From Candidatus Poribacteria bacterium (GTDB taxonomy: Bacteria; Poribacteria; WGA-4E; WGA-3G), in the NCBI GenBank assembly GCA_022826805.1, contig JAJDUH010000026.1, positions 1 to 64,000 of the forward strand: 64,000 bases of DNA, written 5' to 3'. The position numbers and the translations under genes are program-made. This document shows positions 59,547-64,000 of this stretch, piece by piece; the stretch's first letter is position 1; each line of letters opens with the position of its first letter. Under the pieces are notes generated by a model that saw nothing but the letters and a program-made list of their open reading frames with translations, was not told the DNA's origin and ran no database searches.

Positions 59547-60383
59547 TTATACCTCGAAACAAGCCAAACATTGTGCGGCATAAGTTTTCAAATCCACAGT
59601 AGGTTTTTCATATAGATAACCTACAGGCGCACAGATAGCACGTACACTGCGAAGTTGCATATCAACCGATCGATGGACATGCCCGAAAAGCGCGTGTGTA
59701 ACAAGTGGTTCTCGCAAGCAGCATGCGCCGATGCGTTTACTTCCCATGAAAGCCCGAAAGAAGTCCCAAGGCAATTCGCCTCGGTATTGGATGCACTCGC
59801 GAAATGGAACGTGGTGCGTAACCACAATAATACGGGACACGTCATCTCGGACACAAGCAATCTGTGCTTCAAGTTCTACTTCAAAACGCTGGGTGACAGC
59901 GGGATCGGTGTCCGCCCATTTGGCGTATCGCTTGTCATTCCAGACTGCCCCCATCAACTCCTTCTCGGCATATTGTGCGTCGGAAAAGTCGTAGCCCTCT
60001 GGCGCGAAACTGTAATCGTACCAGCCGATAGTCCCGCAGAAAGCGATTTGCTCGGTGACAAAGGGCTGATCCATAAGCGGGCGAAACTCACACTCATAAC
60101 AGAGTTGAGAAATAATATCGCACTTCTGTTCGCTTGTAACGTCGGCAGTCTCAATTGCCCAAATGTCATGGTTGCCTGGAACGAACAATTTCTCACAGGC
60201 TAAATCTGCCATATAAAAAGCGTTGAGTGTTTCAGAAAGTTGAACGAGATGTCGCGCGAGATCGCCTGCAATTACTAAAACGTCAAGTTTTGCTGCCCTG
60301 ACGGCATCAATGAGATACGGGATGAGTGCTTTATTTAGGGGCGTAACGTCTGTGTGTAAGTCTGAAATGAGTCCAATTTTCAT
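59547..60383 (-). CDS. Calcineurin-like metallophosphoesterase
   Basis: 278 residues from ATG 60383. The metal-site motifs appear in order: GLISDLHTD (D-x-H), VIAGDLARH (GD), VPGNHDIWAIE (GNHD), VVTHHVPF and ALFGHVHRS (GHxH). This is a dinuclear-metal phosphohydrolase of unknown substrate, cytoplasmic since no signal is present. The weak upstream sequence leaves the start open between 60383 and 60392. Confidence 0.92.
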   Translation of the reverse strand: MKIGLISDLHTDVTPLNKALIPYLIDAVRAAKLDVLVIAGDLARHLVQLSETLNAFYMADLACEKLFVPGNHDIWAIETADVTSEQKCDIISQLCYECEFRPLMDQPFVTEQIAFCGTIGWYDYSFAPEGYDFSDAQYAEKELMGAVWNDKRYAKWADTDPAVTQRFEVELEAQIACVRDDVSRIIVVTHHVPFRECIQYRGELPWDFFRAFMGSKRIGACCLREPLVTHALFGHVHRSVDMQLRSVRAICAPVGYLYEKPTVDLKTYAAQCLACFEV

Positions 60384-60420
60384 TGGTAGCACACAACCCG
60401 TTGCGTGAGCCTCCGTTGAA

Positions 60421-61866
60421 TTACATCGATTCCTTTGCTAAGTTTCTAAAAACCTCATCAAGGAAGATACGGAGACCGCTATCAGTATCCTGTTGGTATT
60501 GTTCACGTTGACGCTCAAGTGCCTGAATTGAAGGGCCGTCTCCGATCTTGGCGATTGCGTCGACAAGTGTGAGTCGGATTGCGGGTTCATCGGCAGCTTC
60601 GAGTGCCCTAATCAACCGATTTCGTGCCTTAGCTCCTCCGATACCGCCAAGTGCAGAAGCGGCTATGTCCTTTGTGCTGGTATCACCGCTTTCAAAAGTG
60701 GTGATGAGAGCGTCAACAGCGGGTTCGCCAATCTGACTAAGTGCCAACCCTGCTTGAAAGCGGATACCGGGAATTTCTGCTGGGTTTTCAAGGACAGCAA
60801 TAAGAGCATCAATCGCCGAAATTGGTTTGAGAATTCCGAGTATGGCGAGACATGGGCGCCGAATCTCTTGTTCTGGTTCCACGTTAATCTGAATATATTG
60901 TTGTGCAAGTTCAGCGATTTGTCCCTCGTTGATTTTCTGATAGAGTGTCTCGGATTTGTGTCTGAACTGTGTTCCGAAAGGGGCTTTGAGGGTAGCGGTA
61001 TTTTCTGTTCTATCTACGGTAAGTAAGCCAAGAATTGAGGCGGATTCGAGTTGGCTCGCTTGAAGGCTATCAGCTGGAAGTTGATTCACATTGGTGCGTT
61101 GGAATTCTTGGAAAAGGTCATTTAGCACGCTTAATTCAACGAGGCGTTGAAGACTACTGATTGCAGCTTTGCGGAGTGAAAATTCTGTGCTATTTTTGAA
61201 AAGGTCTATCAATGGTTCAATTGCGCGGGCATCTCCTAAGTCCCCCAGGGCAGTCACAGCAGCGATTTTCACGCCTATCAACTCCGAAGTTCGGAAGATT
61301 AATTTGTGTTTGGAGAGTTTTCCGAGTATCTTCTTATAATCGGCGATGCTGTTAATATTTTGCTCATCGACAATCTTTTCAACAATGTCGCCTACCTGAA
61401 TATCAGCGTTTGCAGCAGGGGTTCCAGGTTGAATTTGATTAACACGGACAGTGCCACTTCCTTCAACGCTGAGTCCCACCTTATCTCCTTTCCTTCGCAG
61501 GGCGATACGGATAGGATCTTTATCCTTCAAATGAAGAATCAGATCACTATCCTCATCCAGTGCCTTTTTCATTGCACTGTTAAAGTCCCCAGGACTTTTG
61601 ACTGGATATTCTACGATGACATAAGAGATGAGTTCACCAGCTTCGAGTTGCGCTTTACGTGCGGGCCCATTGGGTGCGGTATCTAAAACAACGACTCCAC
61701 TGGTAGCCCAACGATTCATGAGGTCGCTGTCTAACTGCTGAACCTCCATTTGCAAACGGTCATCGTAATACCGATTGTCGCATCCGACTCCCAATGCCAG
61801 GGCAAAGATGAGCACAATAACTGCGAAACAGCGAGGTTTGACCGACTGTGTTATTTTTTTTAGCAT
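60421..61866 (-). CDS. Lipoprotein with PDZ domains and HEAT repeats
   Basis: 481 residues from ATG 61866 (GAAAGGA upstream). The N-terminus is a lipoprotein signal ending in the lipobox LGVGC. Two PDZ-like segments follow: VVVLDTAPNGPARKAQLEAG, and GTVRVNQIQPGTPAANADIQ with VGDIVEKIVD. The C-terminal half is HEAT/armadillo-like repeats (VTALGDLGDARAIEPLIDLF, GIRFQAGLALSQIGEPAVDA, IAASALGGIGGAKARNRLIR). It is anchored in a membrane and probably acts as a periplasmic scaffold. It lies about 110 nt downstream of a second HEAT lipoprotein. Confidence 0.85.
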   Translation of the reverse strand: MLKKITQSVKPRCFAVIVLIFALALGVGCDNRYYDDRLQMEVQQLDSDLMNRWATSGVVVLDTAPNGPARKAQLEAGELISYVIVEYPVKSPGDFNSAMKKALDEDSDLILHLKDKDPIRIALRRKGDKVGLSVEGSGTVRVNQIQPGTPAANADIQVGDIVEKIVDEQNINSIADYKKILGKLSKHKLIFRTSELIGVKIAAVTALGDLGDARAIEPLIDLFKNSTEFSLRKAAISSLQRLVELSVLNDLFQEFQRTNVNQLPADSLQASQLESASILGLLTVDRTENTATLKAPFGTQFRHKSETLYQKINEGQIAELAQQYIQINVEPEQEIRRPCLAILGILKPISAIDALIAVLENPAEIPGIRFQAGLALSQIGEPAVDALITTFESGDTSTKDIAASALGGIGGAKARNRLIRALEAADEPAIRLTLVDAIAKIGDGPSIQALERQREQYQQDTDSGLRIFLDEVFRNLAKESM

Positions 61867-61979
61867 GCTGGATCCTTTCGATTCAATAGCAAATTTAGGT
61901 CCTTCCCAGTAGTCTTTCGAATAACGGGCGAGATCCCGGCGTCGCAAACTACGCCGAAAAGTACAATCACGACCCGCGT

Positions 61980-62864
61980 TCAATTAAGCGGGATAAGCAC
62001 GTCTCGACTGCTCTGTTCTCTCAAAGCGTCTAAGAGTGGTTCGACGACCTTGTCATCGCCGAGTGTCGCCAATGCGCGGATAGCATCAACGCGCAGTGAC
62101 GATCCCTTGTTCTCGACAATTTTGACGAGTTCTGGAACAGCTGCGCCGCCAATTTTCCCGAGTGACTCTACGGCGAGTTGACGAACCTCAGGTTCCTCCC
62201 GATCGCGTTTCCATTTGGCAGAGCCGGATTCAATTAACGCAGCAAGTGCCGGAATTGCTACCTCACTTCCAATTTCGCCGAGTGCCTTGACTGCGTTCAA
62301 GCGCGTTTCTGTCCGGCGGTGATCCAGAAGTTTTACCAAAATGGATACAAGGGTTGTCGGATCATCCTTACCGAGATGTCCGAACACCCAATGTGCGCTG
62401 TGTCTATCGCGATTATCTCCGGATTTAATAGCTTTCTGGAGTTGGCTGATGAGGCGTTTGCGGTCGCCTTGCTTATATATGCGCCTTAGCGCGTCAAGTG
62501 CAGCATTCTGAATATCTAAATCGTCATCGCGGAGTGTCTCAAAAATCAGTCTTTCGAGATATTTACGCGGTTCCTCTTTGTATGCGAGGAACATGTGTTT
62601 GCCGCGTTCAACGATCGAAGCCTCCTCCCAATCGGTGGTATTGGGTTCGTAAAACTCCTGGGAGTTGTAAAATCCGAGCAGATAGTGTGCTTCGGCATTA
62701 TCAATGGGTCGTTGGAGCGCGAGTTTAAATTCCCGGACGGCGCGTTCCTCTTTCCGTCTTTTATCCGATTTAATCAATTCCTTGCCCTTGGCGAGGTTCT
62801 CATTCTGGGTGCCGCACCCGATGATAAAGAGAACGAGTACGGGAGCAAGCCAGAGCTTCTTCAT
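61980..62864 (-). CDS. HEAT-repeat lipoprotein
   Basis: 294 residues from ATG 62864 (AAAAGGGGAAATACT upstream). The signal ends in the lipobox VLFIIGC. After a TPR-like start (LAKGKELIKSDKRRKEERAV, DNAEAHYLLGFYNSQEFY) come about five HEAT repeats (DIQNAALDALRRIYKQGDRK, TRLNAVKALGEIGSEVAIPA, VRQLAVESLGKIGGAAVPEL, LRVDAIRALATLGDDKVVEP). It probably forms a solenoid in the periplasm, paired with the PDZ/HEAT lipoprotein. The in-frame extension to 62927 overlaps the GNAT gene and is rejected. Confidence 0.85.
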   Translation of the reverse strand: MKKLWLAPVLVLFIIGCGTQNENLAKGKELIKSDKRRKEERAVREFKLALQRPIDNAEAHYLLGFYNSQEFYEPNTTDWEEASIVERGKHMFLAYKEEPRKYLERLIFETLRDDDLDIQNAALDALRRIYKQGDRKRLISQLQKAIKSGDNRDRHSAHWVFGHLGKDDPTTLVSILVKLLDHRRTETRLNAVKALGEIGSEVAIPALAALIESGSAKWKRDREEPEVRQLAVESLGKIGGAAVPELVKIVENKGSSLRVDAIRALATLGDDKVVEPLLDALREQSSRDVLIPLN

Positions 62865-62877
62865 AGTATTTCCCCTT

Positions 62878-63444
62878 TTAGGCATCAAGGAGGCTCGTTT
62901 GTCCATCACCATTTTCAGATGCCTCATCCTCTGTGCTTCCGTCGGTATCGTCGACTTCCACTTCTATTTCTGCTTCTGCTGCCGCTTCTTCTACTTCTGC
63001 TTCCAGCATTTTTTCGAGGACGACGACCGGTTTCTCGATGAATCCCCAGTCCTTGTACCTTTGAATGACGCTTGCCTCTGAGGGGGCTAACTCTACTTCA
63101 AGGGACTTAACACCGTTTGCTGTTGCAGTCGCCTCAGCAGCACCCATAAGGTGGTCAGCCACACCTAACTGCCGAAATGGACCTGCTACAGCGAGATTTC
63201 CCACCTGTGCGATTTCTGGGTTGGTGGGACTGTGCTTCACAGTAACTTGTCCGATCGGATATCCGCTGGCTTCTGCGACAAGCCGATAGGTTCCGTTCCC
63301 CGTTTCCAGATCAGTTCTCAACTCTTCAGCAACCTGCTCTCCGGTTTTTTCAGGAAAGCAATATGCGTGTAAATGTGGTGCATCGTTTTCTTCAGCCGAG
63401 CGTACTTTAATAGCTCCGATTAGGTTGAAGTCTTGATTAGCCAT
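62878..63444 (-). CDS. GNAT-family N-acetyltransferase with acidic C-terminal tail
   Basis: 188 residues, AAAGGAG 6 nt before the ATG. The acetyl-CoA-binding motif A is at VGNLAVAGPFRQLGVADHLM (Q/R-x-x-G-x-A), and motif B is SVIQRYKDWGFIEKP. After residue 140 the chain becomes a low-complexity acidic tail (MLEAEVEEAAAEAEIEVEVD, then STEDEASENGD) with no place in the GNAT fold. It could interact with RNA-polymerase or ribosomal basic proteins, and that is speculation. The HEAT lipoprotein begins 13 nt after its stop. Confidence 0.85.
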   Translation of the reverse strand: MANQDFNLIGAIKVRSAEENDAPHLHAYCFPEKTGEQVAEELRTDLETGNGTYRLVAEASGYPIGQVTVKHSPTNPEIAQVGNLAVAGPFRQLGVADHLMGAAEATATANGVKSLEVELAPSEASVIQRYKDWGFIEKPVVVLEKMLEAEVEEAAAEAEIEVEVDDTDGSTEDEASENGDGQTSLLDA

Positions 63445-63616
63445 AGACTTTCTCCTTTGGTTATTATTAGTGTTTTAGTCAGTGCCTTCGCGTACTGCGC
63501 GGCAAGCATTTTACATATTTGGTGTCTAAACACGCTTACCACAGTATTGTAATACAATCAATTTCACATTACAACTACTTTCTCTTCAAAGCGTTGTGGT
63601 CAGAAAGCGACGCTTC

Positions 63617-64000
63617 TTAGGAAAGTAGAATATTATTTTTAACTGCGTCAGGATCCGGGTTTCCATGGTCAGTAAGGGGTGGTTCTTTGGTAGCACCACC
63701 GTCCGCCGTGGATGCTGCATCACTAAGATCTTCCTGCCCAATCCGCAATTGCCGTTCTGCGTCAACAACATCTCTATTAATTTTCCCAATACATCGGTTG
63801 AGTTTATCAACGAGAGCAGTGTGTCCACTCATTGCACGACGAATTTGGCGGAGCTGATCGATGACGAGTCGAAAGGTTCGGACGAAATCGCCAGCATCCA
63901 CGCGAGCATATCTCTCAAGTCTGTCAAACTGACAACCGCGGCTCCAAGCGAGCATAGCGGTGCAAAATCGAAGTTCCAACATGGGTGTAATTTCCGTTAC
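63617..64000 (-). CDS. C-terminal part of a DEAD/DEAH-box helicase (DSHCT type), cut by window edge
   Basis: From base 64000 the frame reads VTEITPMLELRFCTAMLAWS, then GCQFDRLERYARVDAGDFVR and LVIDQLRQIRRAM, the pattern of the DSHCT domain at the end of Ski2/Mtr4-like helicases (W-x-x-G-x-x-F, E/D-G-D-F/I-V-R, L-R-Q-I). A 40-residue tail with acidic and Gly/Thr content follows. The ATPase domains lie outside the window, so ATP binding cannot be checked. These helicases unwind structured RNA. Confidence 0.78.
   Translation of the reverse strand, partial: VTEITPMLELRFCTAMLAWSRGCQFDRLERYARVDAGDFVRTFRLVIDQLRQIRRAMSGHTALVDKLNRCIGKINRDVVDAERQLRIGQEDLSDAASTADGGATKEPPLTDHGNPDPDAVKNNILLS

Noticed and set aside
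61867..61983. N-terminal extension of the PDZ/HEAT lipoprotein to 61983
   Set aside because: It would put 39 basic residues before a clear lipoprotein signal, while the ATG at 61866 has a ribosome binding site and lipobox spacing.

Overview
The window is a 64 kb piece of a chromosome from a Gram-negative (diderm) bacterium of moderate GC. Diderm features are an LptF/LptG permease pair, lipoproteins with lipoboxes, and several small outer-membrane beta-barrel-like proteins that end in Trp or Phe. The gene mix is many free-standing Gfo/Idh/MocA oxidoreductases, a sugar-phosphate isomerase/epimerase, a phytanoyl-CoA dioxygenase, a bacterial tricorn protease, NHL, kelch and LamG secreted proteins, and abundant intergenic hairpin repeats. 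This is what I associate with Candidatus Poribacteria or a close relative. That assignment is an inference from gene content, not from a marker-gene comparison. Most genes are single transcription units or pairs, several with a clear sigma70-type promoter (TTGACA-N17-TATAAT-like) of their own.

Layout. 0-0.9 kb: the 3' end of an IS3-family transposase against an AT-rich membrane-protein gene. 1.2-6.6 kb: tricorn protease and an ABC-2 exporter pair. 6.7-10.2 kb: three sugar/inositol-type catabolic genes. 10.3-13.6 kb: a small operon with two tiny proteins, an FRG-domain/TPR protein and a DNA methyltransferase fused to a PD-(D/E)XK nuclease, read here as a candidate defence operon. 13.8-18.5 kb: PhyH dioxygenase, Gfo/Idh/MocA, a secreted GATase-like protein, NagB and a MOSC protein. 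18.8-24.8 kb: a co-oriented surface block with a LamG protein, a very large ECF sigma factor carrying a transmembrane helix and a seven-Asp-box propeller, and a kelch protein. 24.8-30.2 kb: dehydrogenase, NicO-type metal permease with a His-rich loop, NHL propellers and NusB. 30.6-35.3 kb: gamma-glutamyltransferase, SDR, Rieske protein, epimerase and a small secreted protein. 35.7-40.2 kb: membrane protein, toxin-antitoxin pair, ICMT-like methyltransferase and LptG/LptF. 40.4-48 kb: LacD-like aldolase, polyprenyl diphosphate synthase, SDR with a LarE-tail-like protein, vWA protein, a RelA-RIS/winged-helix protein and PurD. 48.4-51.2 kb: membrane protein and a tandem alpha/beta hydrolase. 51.4-58 kb: two ammonium transporters, two related small outer-membrane-like proteins and a GT-C glycosyltransferase. 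58.2-64 kb: TrpF, cupin, metallophosphoesterase, two HEAT-repeat lipoproteins, GNAT, and the C-terminal part of a DSHCT-type helicase.

The observation most likely to be new is a shared C-terminal segment, consensus K-L-(A/T)-x-T-W-(G/A)-x-(I/L/M)-K, at the extreme C-terminus of four otherwise unrelated proteins that all start with signal peptides (GATase-like, LamG, kelch, and a small beta-sandwich protein). It looks like a C-terminal sorting or anchoring tag. Two of the four tagged genes flank the sigma-factor/propeller fusion, which suggests one surface-sensing and display module.

The intergenic DNA is also structured. Nested hairpin repeats show compensatory base changes, miniature elements bounded by inverted heptamer arrays share a core with constant spacing, and two genes appear to be transcribed as leaderless mRNAs.
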